A stretch of 64,000 bases of DNA from JAEUJM01 sp964635055 (GCA_964635055.1 CAZWMT010000033.1:4270-68269), one strand, 5' to 3'; positions 42,043 to 53,404 are shown, counted from the first letter of the stretch. The notes: generated by a model from the letters alone, not told the origin. Translations and numbers: made by a program.

Positions 42043-42165
42043 GCATTTCGGGCCACGTTCCACCCGCCTCACCCACCCACCAACACCCACCCACCGACCA
42101 ACACCCACGACAGACACGACCGCAGCACCCATCCGACGACAGCGAAGAAAGGCAAGGGGATCGCG

Positions 42166-42525
42166 ATGTTGGCCCCGCTCACCGACACCACCCTCGAGGA
42201 CAGCCTGCAGGGCAAGAACTGGCGGGCCCAGGCGCGCTGCGCCGACATGGCCGGCACCCTGACGGGCCTGTTCTTCTCGGAGGAGCTGCAGGACATCGCT
42301 CGGGCCAAGGCCATCTGCGCCGAGTGCCCGGTGATGGCCCCGTGCCTCGCCGGCGCACTCGAACGGCACGAGCCGTGGGGCGTGTGGGGCGGCCAGCTCA
42401 TCTCCAACGGGAAGATCCTCGCCCACAAGCGGCGTCGGGGTCGGCCGCCCAAGTGCCCCCGTCCCGAGGACCGGTTCGTCGAGATCCCCATCCCCGACGA
42501 GCTCCTCGAGGCCGGCGTCGCCTAG
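42166..42525 (+). CDS. WhiB-family Fe-S regulator, WhiB7-like
   Basis: A 119-residue protein with Cys25, Cys51, Cys54 and Cys60 for a [4Fe-4S] cluster, the turn 'EPWGVWGG' (69-76), and 'KILAHKRRRGRPPK' (83-96), an AT-hook-like tail matching the C-terminus of WhiB7. A 23-residue extension follows the hook. WhiB7 proteins bind sigma-A and activate intrinsic antibiotic-resistance genes. The attenuator-like leader upstream supports that assignment over WhiB1/WhiB2. Confidence 0.82.
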   Translation: MLAPLTDTTLEDSLQGKNWRAQARCADMAGTLTGLFFSEELQDIARAKAICAECPVMAPCLAGALERHEPWGVWGGQLISNGKILAHKRRRGRPPKCPRPEDRFVEIPIPDELLEAGVA

Positions 42526-42557
42526 GACCGGCGCCGCTGCGCCGGGCAACGAAACCA

Positions 42558-42595
42558 GCCGGCAGGGCCGCACCGTGCGGTGCGGCCCTGCCGGC
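42558..42595 (+). terminator. Perfect 17-bp hairpin after whiB
   Basis: A 17-bp perfect GC-rich stem (42558-42574 with 42579-42595) closes a GTGC loop 33 nt after the whiB stop. No T-tract follows, so it may act as a stabiliser or a non-canonical terminator. Confidence 0.65.
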
Positions 42596-42772
42596 ACCAG
42601 TCACCACAGATGGGCGGTCCGGGGCAACGGGTCGTCGCAGGTCTCCCCCCTCCTGCGTGGATCGCGACCCCCGGGCCGCCCGTGGTCGAGCCGCCACCGA
42701 GCCGCCTCGGGTGCGCCGGCGATGCGCCCGGCCGACTGTCAGCGCGCCCTGGTTCGCTCGTAGCCTTGAACG

Positions 42773-43498
42773 GTGCCCTCGGAGCCCGTCGAGCCGAAGA
42801 AGCTGCCTGCGTCGAGCGCGACCGAGCCGCTCGACCCCGGTCCGGCACCGGCGAAGGATCTGGGGGCTGACGCGCCGGCGGTGGCGGACGAGCGCGAGCC
42901 GCAGACACGCCCCGGCCTCCCTCTGTCCACCGTGGGGGTCGCCACCCTGCTGGCGGTGGTCATCGCCGCCCTGGTCGCCGGCCTGCTGCTGGGCGTCGGC
43001 GAGAAGGACGACCCGTCCGACGACGCGGCCACCCTCGACCCCGGCATCACCTCCATCCCGGCGCTGGGCAGCGGCCCCGACACCGTCGGGCGGGCCGCTC
43101 CCACCGCCACCTACACCACCTTCGACGGCACCGAGGCCTCGGTGGCCGACTACGCCGGCACCCCGTTGGTGGTGAACTTCTTCGCCTCGTGGTGCGTGCC
43201 CTGCGTCCGCGAGATGCCCGACTTCGAGCAGGTGCACCAGGACCTCGGCGACGAGGTGGCCTTCCTGGGGATGAACATGCAGGACAGCGTGACCCGGGGC
43301 CGGGAACTGGTCGACGAGACCGGCGTCACCTACGACATCGGGCGCGACCCCGACGGATCACTGCTGGCCCAGTTCGGCGGGGTGGCCATGCCCACCACGG
43401 TCCTGGTCGACGCCGACGGCACCATCGTGCGCGTGCTGAGCGGCGGCACCACCGCGGACGAGCTGCGCTCCGCCATCGACGAGGACCTGGGGGCGTGA
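42773..43498 (+). CDS. TlpA/ResA-like thiol-disulfide oxidoreductase
   Basis: The 241-residue protein has a charged N-terminus, one transmembrane helix (about 52-74) and an extracytoplasmic thioredoxin domain with 'VVNFFASWCVPCVREMP' (WCxxC) and 'GVAMPTTVLVDADG' (cis-Pro). It reduces cytochrome c or other exported thiols using electrons from CcdA, the next gene (7-nt gap). Confidence 0.9.
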   Translation: MPSEPVEPKKLPASSATEPLDPGPAPAKDLGADAPAVADEREPQTRPGLPLSTVGVATLLAVVIAALVAGLLLGVGEKDDPSDDAATLDPGITSIPALGSGPDTVGRAAPTATYTTFDGTEASVADYAGTPLVVNFFASWCVPCVREMPDFEQVHQDLGDEVAFLGMNMQDSVTRGRELVDETGVTYDIGRDPDGSLLAQFGGVAMPTTVLVDADGTIVRVLSGGTTADELRSAIDEDLGA

Positions 43499-43505
43499 GG
43501 CCGGC

Positions 43506-44375
43506 GTGATCGAGGCCCCGTTCGCCCTGGCCCTCACCGCGGGGATGGTGGCCACGGTGAACCCGTGCGGGTTCGCCATGTTGCCGGCCTACCTGTCCTA
43601 CTTCCTGGGCACCGACGAGCCCGACGACGCCGACGCCCGGGGCAGCGTGTTGCGGGCCGTCGCGGTGGGCGCGGTGGTCACGTTGGGCTTCCTGGTGGTG
43701 TTCGGCTCGGTGGGGCTGGCGGTGAGCCACCTCTCGATCTCGATCAACCGGTTCCTGCCGTGGGTCACGCTGGTCATCGGCATCGTGCTGGTGGCACTGG
43801 GCGTCGCGATGCTGCGGGGATTCGTGCTCGAGGTGCGCCTGCCCAAGCTCGAACGAGGCGGCACCACCCGGGGCCTCGGCTCGATGTTCGTGTTCGGCAT
43901 CTCCTACGCGGTGGCCTCGCTGTCGTGCACGCTCCCACCGTTCCTGGCGGTGATGGCCACCACGTTCAGCCAGCTGAGCTACGCCGCCGGGGTCAGCGTG
44001 TTCCTGGCCTACGGCCTGGGCATGGGTCTGGTGCTCACCGTGTTGACGGTGGCCATCGCCCTCACCAGGGTGTCGCTGGTCCACCACCTGCGCCGGGCGC
44101 TGCCCTACATCAACCGGGTGTCGGGCGGGCTGTTGGTGATCGCCGGCGCCTACCTCACCTGGTACGGCTGGTACGAGGTGCGGGTGAACCGGGGCGACCT
44201 CAGCACCCCCGGCCCGGTGGTGTGGGTCACCGGCTGGAGCGCCGACCTGTCCACCTGGGTGCAGAACACCGGCGCCACCCGGGTGGCCATGATGCTGGGC
44301 ATCGTCGTGTGCACGGCGCTGTTGATCGCCGTGCTGTGGCCACGGCGCGAGCGCGCCACTCCCGACGGCTCGTAG
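43506..44375 (+). CDS. ccdA: CcdA-family cytochrome c biogenesis membrane protein
   Basis: The 289-residue protein has six or more helices and the conserved cysteines in 'ATVNPCGFAMLPAYLSYFLG' and 'SLSCTLPPFLAVM'. These carry electrons across the membrane from cytoplasmic thioredoxin to TlpA/ResA. GTG start. It forms a two-gene redox unit with the TlpA-like gene. Confidence 0.92.
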   Translation: MIEAPFALALTAGMVATVNPCGFAMLPAYLSYFLGTDEPDDADARGSVLRAVAVGAVVTLGFLVVFGSVGLAVSHLSISINRFLPWVTLVIGIVLVALGVAMLRGFVLEVRLPKLERGGTTRGLGSMFVFGISYAVASLSCTLPPFLAVMATTFSQLSYAAGVSVFLAYGLGMGLVLTVLTVAIALTRVSLVHHLRRALPYINRVSGGLLVIAGAYLTWYGWYEVRVNRGDLSTPGPVVWVTGWSADLSTWVQNTGATRVAMMLGIVVCTALLIAVLWPRRERATPDGS

Positions 44376-44388
44376 TCGCACCGCCGCC

Positions 44389-44994
44389 GTGTTCGCCGAC
44401 CTCCTGGCCGAGCCCGGGGTCACCGAGACGACCCGGCTCGGCTCGGCGTTCGGGTTCATGGCCTTCCACGGCGGCTCGCTCGAGGTGGGCACCGACCTGA
44501 TCGCGTCGGCGGCCGCCGATCGGTCGGGTGCGTCGCTGTACACGGTGGCCCAGCCCGCGGACCTGAACTGGCACGTCCCGTCCAAGCTGGTGTCGCCCGA
44601 CGCCTCGCCCGCGTTGGCCCGGTTCCTCGGCCACGTCGAGACGGTGGTGGCCCTGCACGGCTTCGGCCGCGACGGCCTGTTCACCTCGCTGCTGCTCGGC
44701 GGCCGCGACCGCACGCTGGCCGCGTGGCTGGCCGGCCACCTGCGGCCGGCGCTGCCCCACTACGAGGTGGTCGACGACCTCGACACCATCCCGGCCGCGC
44801 TCCGCGGCCTGCACCCGGACAACCCGGTGAACCTGCCCCCTGGCGGCGGCGTGCAACTCGAGCTGCCGCCGCGGGTGCGCGGGCTCGGTCCCTGGTGGGA
44901 CGACCCGACGCGAGCGGCCGATCGCGGCTCACACACCGAGGCCCTGGTCGATGCGCTGGCCGCGGCCGCCCGAGCCTGGCCGGTCGATCGGTAG
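44389..44994 (+). CDS. Poly-gamma-glutamate hydrolase-like protein (YjqB/DUF867)
   Basis: The 201-residue protein has 'FMAFHGGSLEVGTDLIASAAADRSGASLY', 'VVALHGFGRDGLFTSLLLGGRDR' and 'NLPPGGGVQLELPPRVRG', the His/Asp/Glu zinc-ligand blocks of the PGA hydrolase family found in phages and bacteria. Whether it cleaves polyglutamate here is unknown. GTG start. Confidence 0.8.
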   Translation: MFADLLAEPGVTETTRLGSAFGFMAFHGGSLEVGTDLIASAAADRSGASLYTVAQPADLNWHVPSKLVSPDASPALARFLGHVETVVALHGFGRDGLFTSLLLGGRDRTLAAWLAGHLRPALPHYEVVDDLDTIPAALRGLHPDNPVNLPPGGGVQLELPPRVRGLGPWWDDPTRAADRGSHTEALVDALAAAARAWPVDR

Positions 44995-45005
44995 CCTCGG
45001 CGCCC

Positions 45006-45941
45006 ATGCAGCTGCGGATCTTCACCGAGCCCCAGGAGGGCGCCACCTACGACCAGCTCCTCCAGGTGGCCCACGTCACCGAGGAGACCGGCTTCGACGC
45101 CTTCTTCCGCTCCGACCACTACCTGAAGATCTTCTCGCCGTCGGCGGGCCCCGGCCCCAGCGACGCCTGGATCACCCTGGCCGGACTGGCGCGCGACACC
45201 CGCCGCATCCGCCTCGGCACCCTGGTCACGCCGGTCACCTTCCGCCTGCCCGGCCCGCTGGCCATCGCCGTGGCGGGCGTCGACGCCATGAGCGGCGGGC
45301 GGGTCGAGCTGGGCCTCGGCACCGGCTGGTACGACGACGAGCACAACGCGTACGGCATCCCCTACCCCGGTCTGGGCGAGCGCTTCGACCTGCTCGAGGA
45401 GCAGCTCGAGATCATCACCGGGCTGTGGGCCACCCCCGGCGGCGAGACGTTCTCGCACGCCGGCGCCCACTACCGGCTGACCGACTCACCCGCCCTGCCC
45501 AAGCCGGTGAAGCAGCCCCGCCCGCCGATCATCATGGGCGGGTTCGGCGCCACCCGCACGCCGCGGTTGGCCGCGGCCCACGCCGACGAGTTCAACACGC
45601 CATTCGCCCGCCTCGACGACTTCCGAGCGCAGCGCGACCGGGTGCGGGCCGCCTGCGAGACCGCCGGACGCGACCCCGACACGATGACCTTCTCCGCCGC
45701 GCTGGTGGCGGCCTGTGGCATCGACGACGCCGAGGTCGACCGCCGAGCCTCGGCCATCGGACGCGACGCCGACGATCTGCGGGCCAACGCCGCCGGCGGC
45801 ACCGTGCAGCAACTGGTCGACACCATCGGGCAGTGGGGCGAGGCCGGCGCCGACCGCATCTACCTGCAGATCCTCGACCTCGACGACCTCGACCACATCC
45901 GCCTCATCGGCGGCGAGGTGCTCCCGCACACGACGGGCTAG
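45006..45941 (+). CDS. LLM-class F420-dependent oxidoreductase
   Basis: A 311-residue TIM-barrel protein with 'VTEETGFDAFFRSDHYLKI', 'RIRLGTLVTPVTFRLPGPLAIAVAGVDAMSGGRVELGLGTGWYDDEHNAYGIPYP' and 'RPPIIMGGFGATRTPRLAA'. This is the pattern of actinobacterial F420-dependent LLM oxidoreductases (TIGR03560 type). Substrate unknown. Confidence 0.88.
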   Translation: MQLRIFTEPQEGATYDQLLQVAHVTEETGFDAFFRSDHYLKIFSPSAGPGPSDAWITLAGLARDTRRIRLGTLVTPVTFRLPGPLAIAVAGVDAMSGGRVELGLGTGWYDDEHNAYGIPYPGLGERFDLLEEQLEIITGLWATPGGETFSHAGAHYRLTDSPALPKPVKQPRPPIIMGGFGATRTPRLAAAHADEFNTPFARLDDFRAQRDRVRAACETAGRDPDTMTFSAALVAACGIDDAEVDRRASAIGRDADDLRANAAGGTVQQLVDTIGQWGEAGADRIYLQILDLDDLDHIRLIGGEVLPHTTG

Positions 45942-45966
45942 ACACGGGCTGGACACCCCGATTCGA

Positions 45967-46018
45967 CGAACTGGCGCCCGATTCGGTGGTCAGGGCAACC
46001 GAATGAGGCGCCAGTTCG
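45967..46018. terminator. Long bidirectional hairpin between convergent genes
   Basis: A 12-bp outer stem (CGAACTGGCGCC/GGCGCCAGTTCG), a symmetric 2-nt internal loop and a 7-bp inner stem (ATTCGGT/ACCGAAT) enclose a 10-nt loop. It sits between the convergent oxidoreductase and pdxH, so it can act as a terminator for both. Confidence 0.65.
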
Positions 46019-46033
46019 GCTTGCCTGCCGACA

Positions 46034-46678
46034 TCAGGGGTTGAGGCGGTCGATCTGCCAGCCGGTGGGCGTGCGAGTGTAGCGGAAGCGGTCGTGGCGC
46101 CGGCTGGGGCGGCCCTGCCAGAACTCGATGGTGAGGGGCTGCACGTGGAACCCGCCCCAGTGCGGGGGGCGCTCGACCGTGCGGCCCTCCCACTCGGCCT
46201 CCACCTCGGCGTACCGGCCGTCGAGGGTGGCCCGGTCGGCGACCACCTGGCTCTGGTGCGACGCCCACGCCGACAGCTGACTCCCCCGCTCGCGAGTGGC
46301 GAAGTAGGCGTCGGACACCTGGGAACTCGCCCGGACGACGGCACCGACCACCGTCACCTGACGGCTCAGCTCGGCCCAGGGGAACAGCAGCGACGCGCGC
46401 GGGTTGACGGAGAGCTCGTCGCCCTTGCGGCTCTGGTAGTTCGTGAAGAAGGTGAAGCCGTCGGGCCCGACACCACGCAGCAGCACGTGACGCGACGACG
46501 GTTGGCCCTGGTCGTCAGCCGTGGACAGCACCATCGCGTCGGGTTCGAACACCCCCGCCTCGCCCACCTCCGCGTGCCAGCGGGTGAACTGCTCGAGCGG
46601 ATCGTCGACCAGCTCGGCTCGGTGCAGGCCGGCGTTCAACCAGCGGGAGCGGGCCTCGGACCGGGGATCATCTGCCAC
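46034..46678 (-). CDS. pdxH: Pyridoxamine 5'-phosphate oxidase
   Basis: From GTG 46678 the product has 214 residues. Motifs are 'DAMVLSTADDQGQPSSRHVLLRGVGPDGFTFFTNYQSRKGDEL' (FMN binding), 'HWGGFHVQPLTIEFWQGRPSRRHDRFRY' and a terminal 'RLNP', all diagnostic of PdxH. It makes pyridoxal phosphate, needed among others by SelA in this window. Confidence 0.94.
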   Translation of the reverse strand: MADDPRSEARSRWLNAGLHRAELVDDPLEQFTRWHAEVGEAGVFEPDAMVLSTADDQGQPSSRHVLLRGVGPDGFTFFTNYQSRKGDELSVNPRASLLFPWAELSRQVTVVGAVVRASSQVSDAYFATRERGSQLSAWASHQSQVVADRATLDGRYAEVEAEWEGRTVERPPHWGGFHVQPLTIEFWQGRPSRRHDRFRYTRTPTGWQIDRLNP

Positions 46679-46864
46679 CCGTCGAGTGTGGGTCGCGTCG
46701 GCCGTGCGGCACCAGTCGAGCCGCCACGATGCCTGGCGCTCGGGCGCTCGTCGACCGCGTTCTCGACGCGTTTCGCGAGGTGGGGGCTCCGCCACGGGAA
46801 CCGGCGTGATCGCGGCAGCTCCCGTGGCGAAGAGAACGAGGCGTCGGCGGTCGGACCCCGCGCT

Positions 46865-47962
46865 TCAGAGGCCGAGGGCCAGCTGGTCCACGGCCGAGCG
46901 GTCGGGCCCACCACCCGCCGTGCGGCCGCGCACCGCCACCGGGCGGGCCGTGGTCGGGCGGGCGACGTCGTCCAGGTCCTCGTTGCCGTCGCTCGAGGCC
47001 ATGGTGCGCCCGCCGTACTGGCGGAGCAGGCCCTGCACCAGCCCGCTCACCCGGCGGCGCTCGGCCGCCGGCGCGTAGCTGCGGCCCTCGGGGTACAGGC
47101 GCAGGTAGCGAGCCACCAGATCGGGCCGATCGCGCTCGATGGTGGCCAGGTAGTGGTCGCGCACCCCCGGGCGCAGGTGCAACAGCACCGAGCCCACCGA
47201 CACCGCGCCGGCGTCGAGCGCCGCCCGCACCACGTCCTCGAGCTGCTCGGGCCCGTCCGAGATGCCCGGGAGCACCGGCCCCATCAGGACGCCGCAGGGG
47301 ATGCCGGCCTCGTTCAGCGCCTCCACCGCCCGGATGCGCCGACGCGGATGGGGCGTGCCCGGCTCGGTGGCCTTCCACACGTCGTCGTCGAGGGTGCCGA
47401 TGGACAGGTTCACCCGTACGTCGGTGCGCTTGGCGGCCTCGGCCAGCAGGTCGAGGTCGCGCAGCACCAGGGTCGACTTGGTGAGCAGCGAGAACGGGTT
47501 GGCCGCCTCGGTGAGCAGCTCGAGCATCCCCCGCGTGAGCCGGTACTTGCCCTCGCAGCGCTGGTAGGGGTCGGTGTTGGTGCCCATGGCGATGGCGTGG
47601 CCGGCCCAGCGGCGGGGGCTCAGCTCGGCCCGCAGCACGTCGACGGCGTTGACCTTCACCACGATGCGGCGGTCGAAGTCGACGCCGATGCCCATGCCGA
47701 GGTAGGCGTGGGTGGGGCGGGCGAAGCAGTAGGTGCAGGCGTGGCTGCACCCCCGGTAGGCGTTGATGGTGAACGGTGTGGGCAGGAAGCCGGGACCGTC
47801 CTTCAACTCGTTGATGATGGTCTTGGCCCGGACGTGCAGGAACTCCATGCCCCGGAATTCGCCCCTGCCGAAGTGGCGCTCGACGGGCTCGAACAACGCC
47901 GGCTGCCCACCGTCTTGTGCTGCCGGCGCATCGTCCAGCTCCCAACGCAGCTGCCCAGCCAT
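46865..47962 (-). CDS. Rv2578c-family radical SAM protein
   Basis: The 365-residue protein has 'INAYRGCSHACTYCFARPTHAYLG' with the CxxxCxxC [4Fe-4S] motif, 'MGTNTDPYQRCEGKYRLTRGMLELL' and 'GVLMGPVLPGISD'. These match the Rv2578c/SplB-like radical SAM group widespread in Actinobacteria. The reaction is unknown. Confidence 0.9.
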   Translation of the reverse strand: MAGQLRWELDDAPAAQDGGQPALFEPVERHFGRGEFRGMEFLHVRAKTIINELKDGPGFLPTPFTINAYRGCSHACTYCFARPTHAYLGMGIGVDFDRRIVVKVNAVDVLRAELSPRRWAGHAIAMGTNTDPYQRCEGKYRLTRGMLELLTEAANPFSLLTKSTLVLRDLDLLAEAAKRTDVRVNLSIGTLDDDVWKATEPGTPHPRRRIRAVEALNEAGIPCGVLMGPVLPGISDGPEQLEDVVRAALDAGAVSVGSVLLHLRPGVRDHYLATIERDRPDLVARYLRLYPEGRSYAPAAERRRVSGLVQGLLRQYGGRTMASSDGNEDLDDVARPTTARPVAVRGRTAGGGPDRSAVDQLALGL

Positions 47963-48021
47963 GGCCGCATGCTATCGAACGTGTGTTCGTCCCGCCAGTG
48001 TGGCGGAAGGGCGCGGTCAGG

Positions 48022-50241
<2,220 letters not shown>

Positions 50242-50313
50242 CGGGTGTCCTGAGGTCGATCGGCGGGCACACCCCAACCTATTGAGTCGCCGCCCCAGCG
50301 GCGAAGCCGCCGC

Positions 50314-51453
50314 TCAGCGGGCGAACTGGATCTGAACCTCGAGCGAGACCGGCCGCCGGGCGAAGTAGAAGCGATTGATGCGCACGACGCAGCGGACCAC
50401 CCGGCAATCGGCACGGTCGCCGCTCGGGAGACGCACCGTCCGGTTCACCCGGATGCGGGCCACGAAGCCGCCGACGGCGTTGACCTCCGGGAACTCGAAG
50501 TTCCAGGAGGTGCACAAGGACACGCCCACGACGCACTGGCTGAGGGTCATCGGCTCGCGGCCGTAGAAGTGGTCGCCGCGGACCGTCACCACCTGGTGGT
50601 GGACGAGGGCCGATGTCGGGTTGGCCCGGATCATCGGCGGGCCCCGGAGGGGCGCGTCGGGGTCGAAGGAGAGGGGCGTGCGGGCCACGATGTAGCCCCA
50701 CACCGCGGCGACCAGCTCGCACGGCACCACCCGGCAGTCCCGCCGGTGGGGGTAGGTGAACGCCTTGGCGTACGCCCAGAGGCGGTCGTGGAAGGCACCG
50801 TCGGCGCCCACGTGGCGCATGGCGTAGCCCTCCGGAGGGCGCTCGCCGGGGCTGCCGTTCCAGCTCTGGGCCAGGGCCGAGCCGTTGTCGAGGGGGTGGC
50901 ACTCGTCGTCGTAGATGTAGACGGCACCGGGCGCGCACTCGGCGTAGTAGATCCCGTCCCCGGGACTGAACCCGGTGCCCTCGACGACCATCGCGTCGCC
51001 GTCGACCAGGCCGTGGTCGGGCGTCACCGTGATGGTCGGCGGCGGCAGGAGCGGGGCGTCGGGATCGAAGGTGATCGGGGCGCCGACCTCGACCACGAAG
51101 TCGATGAAGAACTGGCAGGCGCTGACGAGGCAGTTGACCTCCCCCTGCTCGGTCTGGAAGTAGGCCCGGGCGATGCGGTCGACCGCGAAGTGGCCACCGG
51201 CGTCGGGGTCGAGCCGGATCCCCTGCAACGCGCAGCGGCCCGTGGCCACCTCGCACTCCTGGAGCCAGGGGCCGAAGTCCGGCCACCAGTCGTCGCCTTC
51301 CACCCGGACGGTCTGCCCATCGACGAGGTCGGTCGCCGGCGTCACCGTCAACGTCGGCGAGCGGTCGACCTCCTGGGCCGATGCTGGCCCCGGCGTGGTG
51401 AGCGTCGCGGCCAGCGCCAGCACCGACACGGCGACGACCAGGACCCGCCTCAT
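50314..51453 (-). CDS. Secreted protein with neocarzinostatin-like repeats
   Basis: The 379-residue protein has a signal peptide ending near ASA-QEV and three tandem domains opening with 'LTVTPATDLVDGQTVRVEGDDW', 'ITVTPDHGLVDGDAMVVEGTGF' and 'IRANPTSALVHHQVVTVRGDHF'. Each domain is followed by a cysteine pair and 'P(I/L)(T/S)FDPDAPL' linkers. This resembles the immunoglobulin-like neocarzinostatin family of actinobacteria. Ligand unknown. A truncated relative lies directly upstream. Confidence 0.78.
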   Translation of the reverse strand: MRRVLVVAVSVLALAATLTTPGPASAQEVDRSPTLTVTPATDLVDGQTVRVEGDDWWPDFGPWLQECEVATGRCALQGIRLDPDAGGHFAVDRIARAYFQTEQGEVNCLVSACQFFIDFVVEVGAPITFDPDAPLLPPPTITVTPDHGLVDGDAMVVEGTGFSPGDGIYYAECAPGAVYIYDDECHPLDNGSALAQSWNGSPGERPPEGYAMRHVGADGAFHDRLWAYAKAFTYPHRRDCRVVPCELVAAVWGYIVARTPLSFDPDAPLRGPPMIRANPTSALVHHQVVTVRGDHFYGREPMTLSQCVVGVSLCTSWNFEFPEVNAVGGFVARIRVNRTVRLPSGDRADCRVVRCVVRINRFYFARRPVSLEVQIQFAR

Positions 51454-51455
51454 GG

Positions 51456-51788
51456 TCACCCCGTGAACGCCGGGCTCGCGGCGATCGGGGTGGGGGGCAG
51501 CGCAGCGCCCCACCCGATGATCGCGAACACGCAGGCCGTCGATCGGCAGTCGGTGGGGCCCTCGTCGGTCTCGATGACGGCGTGTACCCGCACCCGCTCG
51601 TCGAGGTCGCCGAAGTCCCGGATCAGGGCCAGCGACAGGAACGCACACGCATGGTCGGGATCGGTGAACCCGACCGGGCACTGCGCGATGGACGTCTCGT
51701 CGGGCACGTAGCGCTCGCCGGTGAGGGTGACCTGCTGGTCGTCGACGAGCGGCGTCCGCCCCCACGCCCGCTTCGAACGTGCCTCCAC
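51456..51788 (-). pseudogene. Truncated neocarzinostatin-like domain (decayed copy)
   Basis: A 110-codon frame begins near the middle of a domain (TPLVDDQQVTLTGERYVP). It keeps the paired cysteines and ends with the family C-terminus 'SPAFTG', but it has no signal peptide and only one domain. It stops 2 nt before the start of the intact gene at 51453. It is best read as the 3' remnant of a family member, though a small expressed protein cannot be excluded. Confidence 0.55.
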
Positions 51789-51934
51789 GGAACCCTCCCC
51801 GCCCCCTGCGGGGGCGTCGCGCCACCGTAGTCCGGTTCGGCTCCGGTGAATGAGTGGATGGTTGGCTCGTCGGTTGACGCCGAAAGGCCTGCGTGCGAAG
51901 GTGCCGGAGCGCGGGCAATGGGGAGGAACCGACG

Positions 51935-53173
51935 ATGCTTGGGCGTTGGACGACCACGTCCGCCCGCACGCTGCTCGCGCTGGCGATCACCGTCGCAGCG
52001 CTGAGTGTGGTGACGGCACCAGGCTCTGCGGCCACCGAGCGCCCCGGAGCCCCACCGGAGCCGGTGTCGGCCGCCGACGCCGGTGCACCGACGGTGTCCG
52101 TCACCCCGAACACCGACCTGGTCGACGAGCAGGTGGTCGCCGTCCACGGCGAGGGCTTCGCCGACCGGGGGTACCTCTGGTACGTCGAGTGCGCCGCCGG
52201 GGGTGACGACGACACCTGCCGGTGGTCCGATGCCGACGACGACATCGTTCGCTCTCCGGGTGGTGGCTTCACCGGCACCTACCAGGTGGACGCCCGCTAC
52301 GTGACCTATACGGGGGAGACGGTCGACTGCCGGGTGGCGCCGGGATGCGCGCTGCGGGTCCTGAGCCAGCACGACGACCCGGTGGACGTGCCGATCAGCT
52401 TCGACCCGTCGGCCCCCCTCGCCCCACCCCCGGTGCTCACCACCACCCCGGCCAGCGGTCTCACCGACGGCGATCAGGTCCACCTCGAGCTGACGGGCTT
52501 CCGCCCACGGGAGTACGTGTACCTCTACCTGTGCTCCGGATCGTCGCTCGACGACCTGTGCGCGTTCGGTGACCACCTGCTCGAACCGGTCACCGCCGAC
52601 GGGGACGGGACGATGACCGCCGACCTGATCCTGCGAGCGGTCAACCTGAGTGAGAGCGCCGAACGGTTCGACTGCAGGGTCGAGGACTGCCATGTGATCG
52701 TGACCGAGGACCTGCGCGGCAACGGCACCGCAGCCGCCCGCGTCGCCTTTGATCCCGACGCACCGCTGGCGCCCGAGCCGACCATCACGGTCACGCCCTC
52801 GACCGGGCTGGCCGACGGCCAGGCGGTCGACGTCGCCGTCGCCGGGCTCTTCGCAGGCGAGCACTTCTCCGTGGTGCAGTGCCGAGTGCCGACGCGGACC
52901 CGCGGCTACTACACCTGCGAACCGCACGGTTGGACGGACCTCGTCGCGGCGGACACCGGTCGCTACGCGACGCGCATGACCGTCCGGGACCACTTCGCCG
53001 ATGAGATCGGAGAAGAGAACCTCGACTGCCGCGCGGTGCCGTGCGCCATCGGGCTGGCCCGCATGATCGACACGGACGCCGTGCTCGAGCCCCGGGTGCT
53101 CCTCACCTTCGCCCCCCTCCCCGCGGCTGCCGCCGCCGACCCCGTCACGACCGCACCGAGGTTCACCGGATGA
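51935..53173 (+). CDS. Secreted protein with three neocarzinostatin-like repeats
   Basis: The 412-residue protein starts at ATG 51935 behind a clear ribosome binding site (GGGGAGGA). After a signal peptide (about 1-32), three domains start 'VSVTPNTDLVDEQVVAVHGEGF', 'LTTTPASGLTDGDQVHLELTGF' and 'ITVTPSTGLADGQAVDVAVAGL', each with a Cys pair, linked by 'SFDPSAPLAPPP'-like segments. It ends 'APRFTG'. It is divergent from, and a paralogue of, the gene at 50314-51453. Function unknown. Confidence 0.78.
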   Translation: MLGRWTTTSARTLLALAITVAALSVVTAPGSAATERPGAPPEPVSAADAGAPTVSVTPNTDLVDEQVVAVHGEGFADRGYLWYVECAAGGDDDTCRWSDADDDIVRSPGGGFTGTYQVDARYVTYTGETVDCRVAPGCALRVLSQHDDPVDVPISFDPSAPLAPPPVLTTTPASGLTDGDQVHLELTGFRPREYVYLYLCSGSSLDDLCAFGDHLLEPVTADGDGTMTADLILRAVNLSESAERFDCRVEDCHVIVTEDLRGNGTAAARVAFDPDAPLAPEPTITVTPSTGLADGQAVDVAVAGLFAGEHFSVVQCRVPTRTRGYYTCEPHGWTDLVAADTGRYATRMTVRDHFADEIGEENLDCRAVPCAIGLARMIDTDAVLEPRVLLTFAPLPAAAAADPVTTAPRFTG

Positions 53174-53195
53174 CGCGACGGCTCACGGCCCACCG

Positions 53196-53348
53196 TTCGA
53201 CTGCCGCGACGTGGCCTGCTTCCTCGTGGTCACCGAAGAGGTGCGGGGCAACAGCGACGGCGCCGCCTCGCTGGCCTTCGCCCGCGGTCCGGCGCCGCCG
53301 GCATCACCCGCCGCCCCGCTCCCGGCCGGCCCCCGCTTCACCGGCTGA
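53196..53348 (+). pseudogene. 3' remnant of a neocarzinostatin-like gene
   Basis: Directly after the stop at 53173, in a different frame, 50 codons read 'FDCRDVACFLVVTEEVRGNSDGAASLAF' and end 'GPRFTG'. This matches domain 2 of the gene before it (FDCRVEDCHVIVTEDLRGN) and the family C-terminus. It has no start codon and no 5' part, so it is a leftover of a deleted or recombined paralogue. Confidence 0.75.
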
Positions 53349-53404
53349 GCGGTGGGGGCGCCCGGCGGGCTCAGGTTGTCGACACCGGCGCCGCGTCGAA
53401 GCGC

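Noticed and set aside
53171..53173. A second possible Sec codon at the end of the 51935-53173 gene, because homologous sequence continues after the TGA
   Set aside because: The downstream homologous segment is in a different frame and aligns to domain 2, not to a continuation, so it is a gene remnant and not readthrough.
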